Below, one piece after another: positions 8,728-14,910 of a stretch of DNA of 24,367 bases (position 1 is its first letter; each line of letters begins with the position of its first letter). The position numbers and the translations under genes were made by a program. The stretch comes from an uncultured Verrucomicrobiota bacterium (lineage in GTDB: Bacteria > Verrucomicrobiota > Kiritimatiellia > RFP12 > UBA1067). Below the pieces are notes generated by a model that worked only from the letters and a program-made list of their open reading frames with translations, had not been told where the DNA came from and made no database searches. The stretch lies in the NCBI GenBank assembly GCA_946615875.1, contig CAMOIK010000006.1:1-24367 (forward strand), read 5' to 3'.

Positions 8728-9621
8728 ATGGACGAGCTGATCGACGATTTTGTCGCTTCTCTGGCGTTCGAGCGCTCGCTCGCGCAGAACACGTGCGAGG
8801 CGTACGCCAGGGACTTGCGGGCGTTCGCGGCGTTTCTGAAGAAGTGCGGTAAGACCGATGCGCGCGAGATAAAGCGCGACGACATCGCGGAGTTCCTGCG
8901 CAGCGAGCGCGAGAGCGGGATGGCGAGCGCGACGCGCGCGCGCCGCTCCGCCGCCATCAGAATGTTCCTGCGCCACCTGAAGGACACGCGCCGCATCGCC
9001 TCCGATCCTTCGGAACTGATGGATGCGCCGCGCCGCGAACGCATACTGCCGCGCGTCCTCACCGAGGAGGAAACTTCCAGGATGCTGGACGAGGTTTCCG
9101 GCGAGGACCCGCGCAGCCTGCGCGACCGCGCCATCCTCGAAGTCCTCTACGGTTGCGGACTGCGCGTAAGCGAACTCTGCTCGCTCTCGCTTGACGACGT
9201 GGTGGACGACGGCGAGCTTCTGCGCATTTCCGGCAAAGGCGACAAGGAGAGGGTGGTGCCGCTCGGCTCGGCCGCCGGGAGGGCGCTGCGCAGGTATTTC
9301 GAGGCGGCGCGTCCCTCGTTCACGCACGGCGGCAAATCGGTCTCGCAAGTCTTCGTGACGCGCCTTGGCAAGCCGTTCACGCGCCAGGGCATATTCAAGC
9401 TGATACGCGAGCGGGCGGCGGCGGTCGGCATTCCGGCAGAGCGCATATCTCCGCACGTGCTTCGCCACTCCTACGCCTCGCACATGCTCTCTCGCGGCGC
9501 CGACATACGCGCCATACAGGATCTGCTGGGCCACGCCGACATCTCCACGACGCAGATCTACACCCACGTCGATGCCGCTCGCTTCGGCGAGATACACCGA
9601 CGCTTCCACCCCAGGGCATGA
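8728..9621 (+). CDS. xerD: tyrosine recombinase XerC/XerD (chromosome dimer resolution)
   Basis: This 297-residue site-specific recombinase normally acts at dif with FtsK to resolve chromosome dimers. The N-terminal SAM-like core-binding domain is at about 1-90 (RSLAQNTCEAYARDLRAF). The catalytic domain is at about 105-290 with all active-site residues: R146 (GLRVSEL), K170 (GKGDKER), H243 and R246 (HVLRH), H269 (LGHADISTTQIYTH) and Y278. The positions are within one or two residues of E. coli XerD (R148, K172, H244, R247, H270, Y279). XerC versus XerD is a judgement from overall look. ATG 8728 fits family N-termini; an in-frame GTG at 8707 would add seven residues, and neither has a strong Shine-Dalgarno. 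No integron or transposon genes flank it, so a housekeeping role is likely. Confidence 0.92.
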   Translation: MDELIDDFVASLAFERSLAQNTCEAYARDLRAFAAFLKKCGKTDAREIKRDDIAEFLRSERESGMASATRARRSAAIRMFLRHLKDTRRIASDPSELMDAPRRERILPRVLTEEETSRMLDEVSGEDPRSLRDRAILEVLYGCGLRVSELCSLSLDDVVDDGELLRISGKGDKERVVPLGSAAGRALRRYFEAARPSFTHGGKSVSQVFVTRLGKPFTRQGIFKLIRERAAAVGIPAERISPHVLRHSYASHMLSRGADIRAIQDLLGHADISTTQIYTHVDAARFGEIHRRFHPRA

Positions 9622-9635
9622 ATCGAGGCAGTTCA

Positions 9636-10664
9636 ATGAAAGCGGTCAAGATGTTGCGAAGTCAGGGTTTCGGTCTCTGCGTGCTGGCCAGCGCCGGCCT
9701 GGCGCTGGCGTTCCCTGACGCGTTTGTTTCGTGGGGCGGGGTCAAGCTGATAGCGCTCGTGCCGCCCGCCATCCAGCTCATAATGTTCGGCATGGGCACG
9801 ACGCTCTCCGGCGCTGACTTCCTGCGCGTGGCGCGGCGACCCTGGGCGGTGGCGGCAGGCGTGGGGTTGCAATTCCTGGTGATGCCGCTCGTGGGGCTGC
9901 TGCTGGCCAGGGCCTTCGGCCTCGGCGGCGAACTCGCGGCGGGCTGCGTGCTGGTCGGGGCGGTCGCGGGCGGCACGGCCTCCAACGTCGTCGCGTTCCT
10001 CGCCAAGGCCGACGTGGCGCTGTCGGTGACCATGACCTGCTGCTCGACGCTTCTTTCGCCGCTCGCCACCCCCTTGCTGATGAAACTGCTCGCCGGCCGT
10101 TTCGTCGCGGTCGATGCGCCGGAGATGATGATCGGCATTCTCAAGATAGTCCTTGTCCCCGTCCTGGCCGGCGCGCTCGTCCACCGTCTGTTCCGGCGGT
10201 CGTTCGCCACTCACAAGGAGGCGTGCGACCGAGCGCTCTCCGTCCTGTCGATGTGCGGCATCTGCTTCACGCTGGCGGCGATCACGGCGCCGTGCCGGGA
10301 TGCGTTCGTGGAAGCCGGGGCGGCTGTGGTGGCGGTCGCCGTGCTGCACAACACGACGGGCTGTTTCGCGGGCTACTGGTTCGTTCGCCTGACGAGCCGC
10401 TTCACGGGGCTTGGCGAGCGCGAGGCGCGGACCGTGGCGATAGAGGTGGGGATGCAGAACGGCGGAATGGCGGCGGCGCTCGCGGTGGGCGTGCTGGGCA
10501 GCGCGGTCGCCGCGCTGCCTGCGAACGTGTTCTCCATATGGATGAACTTCTCCGGCTCCATACTAGCGAGCATTTGGCGCCGCAATTCGCCGGAGCGCGC
10601 CGGGCGCGAAGCCGCTCCTTGCTTTGTACAGGACAAACGCATCAAGAAGGAGGAAAAGGAATGA
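9636..10664 (+). CDS. bile acid:sodium symporter (BASS/SBF) family transporter
   Basis: This is a 342-residue membrane protein of the BASS family, Na+-coupled carriers of organic acids (bile acids in animals; pantothenate, pyruvate, ketopantoate or other anions in bacteria and plastids). The two family hallmarks are visible: VAGGTASNVVAFLAKAD (110-126) and the unwound-helix motif EVGMQNGG (270-277). About ten hydrophobic segments fill the chain, with a basic cytoplasmic tail (KRIKKEEKE). I chose ATG 9636 because GAGG (9625-9628) lies 7 bases upstream. An ATG at 9618 overlaps the xerD stop (ATGA) and would add six residues. The 3' end overlaps the next gene by ATGA. The substrate cannot be read from sequence; proximity to secreted glycosidase genes does not settle it. 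Confidence 0.9.
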   Translation: MKAVKMLRSQGFGLCVLASAGLALAFPDAFVSWGGVKLIALVPPAIQLIMFGMGTTLSGADFLRVARRPWAVAAGVGLQFLVMPLVGLLLARAFGLGGELAAGCVLVGAVAGGTASNVVAFLAKADVALSVTMTCCSTLLSPLATPLLMKLLAGRFVAVDAPEMMIGILKIVLVPVLAGALVHRLFRRSFATHKEACDRALSVLSMCGICFTLAAITAPCRDAFVEAGAAVVAVAVLHNTTGCFAGYWFVRLTSRFTGLGEREARTVAIEVGMQNGGMAAALAVGVLGSAVAALPANVFSIWMNFSGSILASIWRRNSPERAGREAAPCFVQDKRIKKEEKE

Positions 10665-11101
10665 AAAGGCTGCTGACCGCGTCGCTCGCCGCGACGCTTG
10701 CCGCGTGCGGTGCATGGGCGGTGGAGTTCTCCCGGGCGGGCTACTGGGACGCCGAAGGCTCCCCGCGCCGCGTAGAGGCGCTTACGACCGGCTGGGAGTC
10801 CTTGCTCGACGGCTTCAAGACCTCCAAGAAGGTCGCGCTGCCCCACTCCATCGACGAAGGGGAGATCGGCTTCGAGGCGTCCGGCCGCGTGAACCGCCAG
10901 CAGAGCGCCTGGTATCGGCGCGAGTTCGAGTGGGAGAGGCGCGGCGAACGCCAGTTCCTGCACTTCGAGGCGATCATGGGCAAGAGCCGCGTGACTCTCA
11001 ACGGCAAAGTCGTGGCGGAGCATTTCGGCGGTGATGCCGCCGCAGACGAGCGCCTGCGGCAGGTGGAGGCTCAGCAAGAGGAGTTCGAGGCCAAGAAATG
11101 A
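10661..11101 (+). CDS. truncated secreted glycoside hydrolase family 2 sugar-binding module
   Basis: The 146-residue product has a signal peptide (1-20, MKRLLTASLAATLAACGAWA). The first part of a GH2 N-terminal jelly-roll (sugar-binding) domain follows: LPHSIDEG, AWYRREFEW, RQFLHFEAIMGKSRVTLNGK and AEHFGG are the standard landmarks. In a real GH2 enzyme the chain continues after the HxGG landmark with more jelly-roll, an immunoglobulin-like domain and a TIM barrel holding the catalytic Glu residues. Here it ends in a charged helical tail (about 124-146) and a stop. No GH2-like continuation is seen in the other two frames, so this is a deletion or domain relic, or a stand-alone carbohydrate-binding protein. 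Translation signals are excellent (AAGGAGG at 10647-10653; ATGA overlap with the BASS gene). It is probably expressed with the GH63-like gene that follows. Confidence 0.75.
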   Translation: MKRLLTASLAATLAACGAWAVEFSRAGYWDAEGSPRRVEALTTGWESLLDGFKTSKKVALPHSIDEGEIGFEASGRVNRQQSAWYRREFEWERRGERQFLHFEAIMGKSRVTLNGKVVAEHFGGDAAADERLRQVEAQQEEFEAKK

Positions 11102-11105
11102 GGAG
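11101..11105 (+). promoter_or_regulatory. ribosome binding site fixing the start of the GH63-like gene
   Basis: AGGAG at 11101-11105 lies 7 bases before ATG 11113. An in-frame ATG at 11098 overlaps the previous stop (ATGA) but has no ribosome binding site of its own and would put five extra residues before the signal peptide, so 11113 is preferred. Confidence 0.6.
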
Positions 11106-11112
11106 AACAGCT

Positions 11113-12345
11113 ATGAAGAAAACGAATACGGCAAAGTGCATCGCAGCGGCCGCCGCCGCGATGCTTTCGCAGTGCGCGACCGCGCACGGCGCGATCGAAG
11201 AGTCGGTCGCGACCAATCTGCTGGAGCGCTCGTGGGCGACGCTGGAAGGCAACGTCGTCGCGGACGCCGAAGCGCAGTGGGCGCCTCTCAGGGGCGCGGT
11301 CCCGTCGGTCGCGCATTTCTACGGCGTCTGGAACTGGGACGCCGCGTTCCACGCGCTCGCGCTGGTGCGGCGCGACGCGGAGCTGGCCCGCGACCAGTTC
11401 CGCATCATGATGAAGTGGCAAGGACCCGACGGAATGTTCCCGGATGTCGTGCGGCAGGACCCCAAGAAGGGGGTCTTTCGCGGATGCACCAAGCCGCCGG
11501 TCTGGGCGTGGGCGATATGGACGATGCAGCGAACCGCTCCCGACGCCGCGTTTCTGAGCGAGGCGTACGCCGCGCTCGTCCGCGAGGAGGCGTTTTGGCG
11601 AGTGAAGCGTTTCGACATGGCGCTCGGCCTCTTCCACTACGACGGCAACGCGACCGACGAGAAGAAGCGGCGGCAGTATTCCGGCTGGGAGTCGGGGTGG
11701 GACAATTCGCCGCGTTGGGACGGCAATGCCCCGGCCGTGATTCCCGTCGATCTCAACTGCTATTTCGTGCTGCGCTACCGTGCGCTGCGCGACATCGCTT
11801 CGACTTTGGGCCTGGCTGGCGACGCGGCGCGCTGGGAGGCGGACGCGGCCGCGCTCGCCAAGCGCATCGAGTCTCGTTTGTGGGACGCCGAGAGCGAGTG
11901 CTACTACGACTGGGATTCGGAGAAGGGGGCGTTCAGGCGCGTCCTCACCCCGGCGTCGTTCATGCCGCTTTTCGTCGGCACGGCCTCGCAGGAACGCGCC
12001 GACGCGATGGCCCGCCACGCCGCACGGATGCAGCCGGGATGGCCCACGGTGGAATACGGCCACCCGTCGTTCGACCCCACGGGCTACTGGCGGGGTCGCA
12101 CTTGGCTGAACGTGGCCTATTTCGCACTGAAAGGCCTGAAGTTCTGTGGCCATGGCGAAATAGCCGAAGCCGGCCGCCGTCAGCTGCTCGGCTGGGTGGA
12201 CGCGCACCGCGAGGCGATATGCGAGAACTACAATCCCGTGACGGGAGAGCCCGTGGGATGTCCGAAGTTCGGCTGGAGCAGCGTTTTCACCATCAAGTTC
12301 ATCGACGACTGGGATATGCCCCGTCAAGACGAACTTCCGCGCTGA
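11113..12345 (+). CDS. secreted GH63-like (alpha/alpha)6-barrel glycoside hydrolase
   Basis: This 410-residue enzyme has an N-terminal signal peptide (about 1-26, Ala-rich, ending TAHGA). It looks like a clan GH-G toroid hydrolase close to GH63 (mannosylglycerate/glucosylglycerate hydrolases, YgjK-like alpha-glucosidases). Landmarks: WNWDAAFHAL (73-82); ESGWDNSPRWD (193-203), where D197 matches the general acid; TPASFMPLF; PTGYWRGRTWLNVAYF (322-337); and ENYNPVTGEP (371-380), where E371 matches the general base of glucosylglycerate hydrolases (ENYxPxTGE). The expected substrate is an alpha-linked glucoside or mannoside, acted on in the periplasm or outside the cell. It is encoded directly after the truncated GH2 module and the BASS transporter. 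GH37 trehalase or a related toroid family is an alternative; the catalytic pair is complete, so it should be active. Confidence 0.85.
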   Translation: MKKTNTAKCIAAAAAAMLSQCATAHGAIEESVATNLLERSWATLEGNVVADAEAQWAPLRGAVPSVAHFYGVWNWDAAFHALALVRRDAELARDQFRIMMKWQGPDGMFPDVVRQDPKKGVFRGCTKPPVWAWAIWTMQRTAPDAAFLSEAYAALVREEAFWRVKRFDMALGLFHYDGNATDEKKRRQYSGWESGWDNSPRWDGNAPAVIPVDLNCYFVLRYRALRDIASTLGLAGDAARWEADAAALAKRIESRLWDAESECYYDWDSEKGAFRRVLTPASFMPLFVGTASQERADAMARHAARMQPGWPTVEYGHPSFDPTGYWRGRTWLNVAYFALKGLKFCGHGEIAEAGRRQLLGWVDAHREAICENYNPVTGEPVGCPKFGWSSVFTIKFIDDWDMPRQDELPR

Positions 12346-12387
12346 CGGCCGCAACTGTCGCTCCAAATTTGCTGTTTTGTGCATCCA

Positions 12388-12425
12388 GGGGCGGAAAAGC
12401 TGCTCTTACTGGCATTTCCCGCCCC
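12388..12425 (+). terminator. strong hairpin downstream of the glycosidase gene, possible terminator
   Basis: GGGGCGGAAA (12388-12397) pairs with TTTCCCGCCCC (12415-12425) with one bulged C, around a 17-base loop. It lies 43 bases after the glycosidase stop, where the upstream transcript should end. A T-tract is weak (only scattered T residues follow), so termination on either strand is plausible but not proven. Confidence 0.45.
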
Positions 12426-12428
12426 CGT

Positions 12429-12520
12429 CCTTGTCTCGTCGTTTGGTGATAGTTGTCACTTCGCCAAGTGATGGTTGTCACTTTGGCAAGTCATGGCTAT
12501 CACTTCGCCACGAGACAGGG
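12429..12520. repeat. 10-bp inverted repeat enclosing the 22-bp tandem repeats
   Basis: CCTTGTCTCG (12429-12438) and CGAGACAGGG (12511-12520) are inverted copies with 9 of 10 positions matching. They frame the three 22-bp direct repeats (the last two bases of the array overlap the right arm), making the segment a discrete unit of about 92 bp. Such framing suits either a protein-binding locus or the remnant end of an insertion element. Confidence 0.5.
12447..12512. repeat. three tandem 22-bp direct repeats containing overlapping dyads
   Basis: Units lie at 12447-12468, 12469-12490 and 12491-12512, each close to TGATNGTTGTCACTTCGCC plus AAG. Unit 1 and unit 2 differ at three positions; unit 3 is more diverged. 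Each unit boundary forms a dyad: TCACTT-CGCC-AAGTGA (12456-12471, perfect) and TCACTT-TGGC-AAGTCA (12478-12493, one mismatch). The period of 22 bp is about two helical turns, so the dyads face the same side of DNA. There are no spacers, so it is not CRISPR. It sits between the glycosidase gene and the ksgA promoter. Confidence 0.75.
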
Positions 12521-12675
12521 TATCGAGAAATCGCGCCTCGTCGGCATTCCTGTCAGCTGCACCTTTTAAAAGGAATAGGGGATCGGGCGGCCCGACCCGG
12601 TTTCGCCAGGCGTCGTTTGCTCTCCCCCGCGTCACATGGGGCGGGGCGGGAGGAGAGTTGCCGTTCTTTGGAATA

Positions 12676-12695
12676 TTCCGCCACGGGTGGCGGAA
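12676..12695. promoter_or_regulatory. perfect dyad overlapping the ksgA promoter -35/spacer region (possible operator)
   Basis: TTCCGCCAC (12676-12684) and GTGGCGGAA (12687-12695) are a perfect 9-bp inverted repeat separated by GG, ending 7 bases before the TATAAT hexamer. A dimeric repressor or activator bound here would overlap the -35 and spacer. In RNA it could fold as a hairpin, but no T-tract follows on either strand, which makes a terminator less likely. Confidence 0.5.
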
Positions 12696-12697
12696 AA

Positions 12698-12710
12698 TAT
12701 GATATAATAC
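12698..12710 (+). promoter_or_regulatory. extended -10 promoter of ksgA, giving a leaderless or near-leaderless mRNA
   Basis: TG (12700-12701), one base, then a perfect TATAAT (12703-12708). The core TATGATATAATAC matches the rpoD promoter over 13 bases. The expected start of transcription, 6-8 bases after the hexamer, falls at about 12714-12717, while the ksgA ATG is at 12717. There is no room for a Shine-Dalgarno and none is present. A -35 match is poor, as is common for extended -10 promoters. Confidence 0.7.
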
Positions 12711-12716
12711 GCGCCA

Positions 12717-13637
12717 ATGAATTTGACAAGCCCCAGTCAGGTCAAAGCATGGTGCATTGAGCATGATTTCCACCCGAACAAGACGCTCGGGCAGAACTTC
12801 CTCATAGACCGCAACGTGCTGGAGGCGATTGTCGATGCTGGGCTCGACGGAGTGCCGGAAGGCGCTCCCATACTGGAGATAGGCCCGGGTCTGGGCGTGA
12901 TGACCCAGGAACTGCTGAGGCGCGGCCACGACGTGGTGGCGATCGAAAAAGATCCTTTCCTGGCCGAGGGGCTGGAAGGGCGCGTCGCGCCGGACGGGGA
13001 CGAAGTCGCAGGGGCGGGGCGTCTGACAGTGGTCGCCGCCGACGCCATGGACGTCGTCGGGGCGAAGACGGAGGCGTCGCCTGTCTCCGAGGCGCACGGC
13101 TCTGTCGCCTCGCAAGCCCAGCCCCCCGAAATCCGAGACCCGAAACCAGAGATACTGGTATCGAACCTCCCCTATCAGGCGGGCACGCGCATATTGCTCG
13201 AACTTGTGCAGACTCGCCGCATGGCGGCGATGACCGTGCTGCTCCAGACGGAGGTGGCGGAGCGGCTGGCCGCGAAGGAGGGCGGGCGAGACCGCTCGCT
13301 CGCCGGGGTGTGGGCGCAGCTCGACTACGACGTGACAATCGTCCGCAAGGTCGGGGCGAACTGCTTTTGGCCCCGCCCGGAGGTGGGGTCCAGCGTGGCG
13401 AGGCTGGTGCGGCACGACAGGCGCGCGGCGCTCGGCGAGGACGAGCGCAAGGCGTTCCGCCGCGTCACCAAGCAGGCGTTCGCCCACCGCCGCAAACAGC
13501 TGGGCACCATATTCAAGCACGTCGCGCCAGACGCGATGCGCGATCTGGACGACGCGCTGATGCGCCGCCGCCCCGAGACGCTTTCGGTTGAAGACTGGAT
13601 ACGACTAACGAAAGGACTGAACAATGCAGACACCTGA
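12717..13637 (+). CDS. ksgA: 16S rRNA (adenine1518/1519-N6) dimethyltransferase KsgA/RsmA with an internal insertion
   Basis: KsgA dimethylates two adjacent adenines near the 3' end of 16S rRNA and acts as a late check in 30S assembly. The 306-residue protein has the N-terminal TLGQNFLID (23-31), SAM motif I LEIGPGLG (53-60), acidic motif II residue E77, D109 in the position of the GDA motif, the catalytic NLPY (150-153) and CFWPRPEVGSSV (216-227), then the C-terminal helical domain. Between D109 and NLPY is an insertion of about 30 residues (114-145) rich in Ala, Ser, Glu and Pro. Its last part (PPEIRDPKPEI) is encoded by four 7-bp repeat units. The start needs no alternative: it lies at the expected transcription start, with no Shine-Dalgarno. 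The gene overlaps the hexokinase gene by 14 bases. Confidence 0.95.
   Translation: MNLTSPSQVKAWCIEHDFHPNKTLGQNFLIDRNVLEAIVDAGLDGVPEGAPILEIGPGLGVMTQELLRRGHDVVAIEKDPFLAEGLEGRVAPDGDEVAGAGRLTVVAADAMDVVGAKTEASPVSEAHGSVASQAQPPEIRDPKPEILVSNLPYQAGTRILLELVQTRRMAAMTVLLQTEVAERLAAKEGGRDRSLAGVWAQLDYDVTIVRKVGANCFWPRPEVGSSVARLVRHDRRAALGEDERKAFRRVTKQAFAHRRKQLGTIFKHVAPDAMRDLDDALMRRRPETLSVEDWIRLTKGLNNADT
13126..13153. repeat. four tandem 7-bp units inside ksgA
   Basis: Units CCGAAAT, CCGAGAC, CCGAAAC and CAGAGAT lie head to tail at 13126-13153, inside the coding region for the KsgA insertion. The 28 bases add no frameshift because they form part of a block with whole-codon length. The unit size equals that of the repeat before dapL (20673-20707), though the sequence differs. 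Confidence 0.6.
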
Positions 13638-14910
13638 AGAACTCCTGCAGGCAAACGGCTTCGTGGCGGCCGCCGAGATCGACCGTCAGGCTCTCATAGA
13701 CGCCTTCCTATCCGAGATGGCCAAGGGACTGGCCGGGGAGAAGTCGTCGCTCATGATGATACCGACGTTCGTCGGCGTGGGCGGCCGCGTCCCCGCCGGG
13801 CGCAAGGCCGTGGTGCTGGACGCCGGCGGCACCAACTTCCGCGGCGCCTTGGTCGAAATCCCCCCGAAGGTCTCGTGCCGCGAGAACAGGCCGATGCCAG
13901 GCATCAAGGACGAAGTCGATGTCGAGACGTTCTACGGCGCGTTCGCCGACGAGGTCAAGCGGCTGCGCCCGCAGGCCGACACCGCCAAGATCGGCTGGTG
14001 CTTCTCGTATCCGGCGGAAGCCACGCCGGAGCTGGACGCCAGGCTGGTGCGCTGGACCAAGAACATCAAGGCACCCGGCGTGGTGGGGCAGTTCGTCGGC
14101 GCCGAGCTGCTCAAGCGCCTGGGCGGCGGCGAAATCGCCATCGTAAACGACACGGTCGCCACGCTGCTCGCCGCAAAGGCCACCGAGGGCGACAGGACCT
14201 ACTCCTCTTACATCGGCTTCATCCTCGGCACGGGCACCAACTGCGCGTACGTCGAGCGCCGCGAAAACATCGCCAAGCTCGGCGACGCCGCCAAGGACTG
14301 CGCCAGCATGATCATCAACGCGGAGTCGGGCGGCTTCGCACGCATGGAGCAGAGCGCGTTCGACCGCGCCATGGACGCCAAGACCGTCCAGTGCGGGCAG
14401 AACGTCTTCGAGAAGATGATCTCTGGCGCGTATCTCGGCAACATCGGCCTCGAAATCTACCGCGCCGCCGCCAAGGCCGGAATGTTCTCGCGCAAGGCGG
14501 CGGACGCCATCAACGGCGTCGGCTCGCTGGAGACGATGGACTTCGACAACTTCTGCGCCTCCTACGTCAAGGAGGGGCGCGCCAATCCGCTCGACTCCGC
14601 CTTCGCCGACCATGACGACGCCAGGATGGCGCGCCGCCTCGGCATCCCCGTCTTCGAGCGCGCCGCCGTCCTCACCGCCGTGCATCTCGCCGCGTTCGCC
14701 ATCAAGTCCGGCGCGGGCGAAAGCGAGGAGGCACCGATCGCCATCAACGCCGACGGCTCCACCTACTACAAGACGCGCGCCATCCCGTTCGGCGACACCG
14801 TCAAGAGGGAACTGGACAACATGCTCGGCCCGCGCAACGTCCACTACGAAATCACCCCGCAGGTCGATGACGCGCCGATGGTGGGCGCCGCGATCGCCGC
14901 GCTGATGTGA
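13624..14910 (+). CDS. eukaryote-type hexokinase (ATP-dependent sugar kinase)
   Basis: This 428-residue kinase of the hexokinase_1/hexokinase_2 type phosphorylates glucose or a related hexose with ATP. Visible are phosphate-1 VLDAGGTNFRG (64-74), the sugar-binding FSYPAE (127-132) and WTKNIKAPGVVG (144-155), the catalytic VNDTVATLLA (174-183, D176), phosphate-2 GFILGTGTNCAYVE (198-211) with INAESGGF (231-238, E234), and FEKMISGAYLGNI (262-274). This architecture is the eukaryotic hexokinase fold in a single unit and differs from bacterial ROK or Glk kinases; it is known in some Bacteroidetes, spirochaetes and PVC bacteria. AAAGGA 7 bases before ATG 13624 supports the start, which lies 14 bases inside the end of ksgA. 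It probably feeds glycolysis with sugar from glycosidases. Confidence 0.92.
   Translation: MQTPEELLQANGFVAAAEIDRQALIDAFLSEMAKGLAGEKSSLMMIPTFVGVGGRVPAGRKAVVLDAGGTNFRGALVEIPPKVSCRENRPMPGIKDEVDVETFYGAFADEVKRLRPQADTAKIGWCFSYPAEATPELDARLVRWTKNIKAPGVVGQFVGAELLKRLGGGEIAIVNDTVATLLAAKATEGDRTYSSYIGFILGTGTNCAYVERRENIAKLGDAAKDCASMIINAESGGFARMEQSAFDRAMDAKTVQCGQNVFEKMISGAYLGNIGLEIYRAAAKAGMFSRKAADAINGVGSLETMDFDNFCASYVKEGRANPLDSAFADHDDARMARRLGIPVFERAAVLTAVHLAAFAIKSGAGESEEAPIAINADGSTYYKTRAIPFGDTVKRELDNMLGPRNVHYEITPQVDDAPMVGAAIAALM

Larger units (their letters stand above)
12562..12716. other. remainder of the 371-bp intergenic region: further palindromes, no gene
   Basis: This stretch holds the 12-bp palindrome CCTTTTAAAAGG (12562-12573), a hairpin TCGGG-CGG-CCCGA (12583-12595) extended by GGG/CCC around a bulged A, and the perfect dyad described separately at 12676-12695. 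Short open frames exist on both strands but show no protein-like pattern or family match. Together with the repeats before it, the whole gap 12346-12716 looks regulatory or like decayed mobile DNA rather than coding. Confidence 0.4.

Noticed and set aside
7635..9134. 499-residue open frame on the - strand
   Set aside because: It lies antisense to pyrC, PNP and xerD, whose motifs are unmistakable. Its Arg/His/Ala-rich composition is the usual shadow in GC-rich DNA.
8728..9621. Tyrosine recombinase as sign of an integrated element
   Set aside because: Its length and catalytic spacing match housekeeping XerC/XerD almost exactly, it is embedded among metabolic genes, and no attachment-site repeats were seen beside it.
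11020..11101. Frameshift explaining the short GH2 module
   Set aside because: The other two forward frames after 11030 show no GH2-like continuation, and the downstream gene is a different, complete family.
12447..12512. CRISPR array
   Set aside because: The 22-bp repeats are directly adjacent with no spacers, only three in number, and no cas gene is nearby.
12475..12702. 75-residue open frame on the + strand in the long intergenic region
   Set aside because: It spans repeats and hairpins, lacks a ribosome binding site and has no protein-like pattern.
13070..13157. Frameshift or assembly error in ksgA because of the extra sequence
   Set aside because: The frame stays open with intact motifs on both sides, and the insertion falls in a loop region between two conserved motifs.
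12456..13520. 354-residue open frame on the - strand across ksgA and the intergenic repeats
   Set aside because: It is antisense to ksgA with no recognisable protein motifs. Its end merely reads through the 22-bp repeats.
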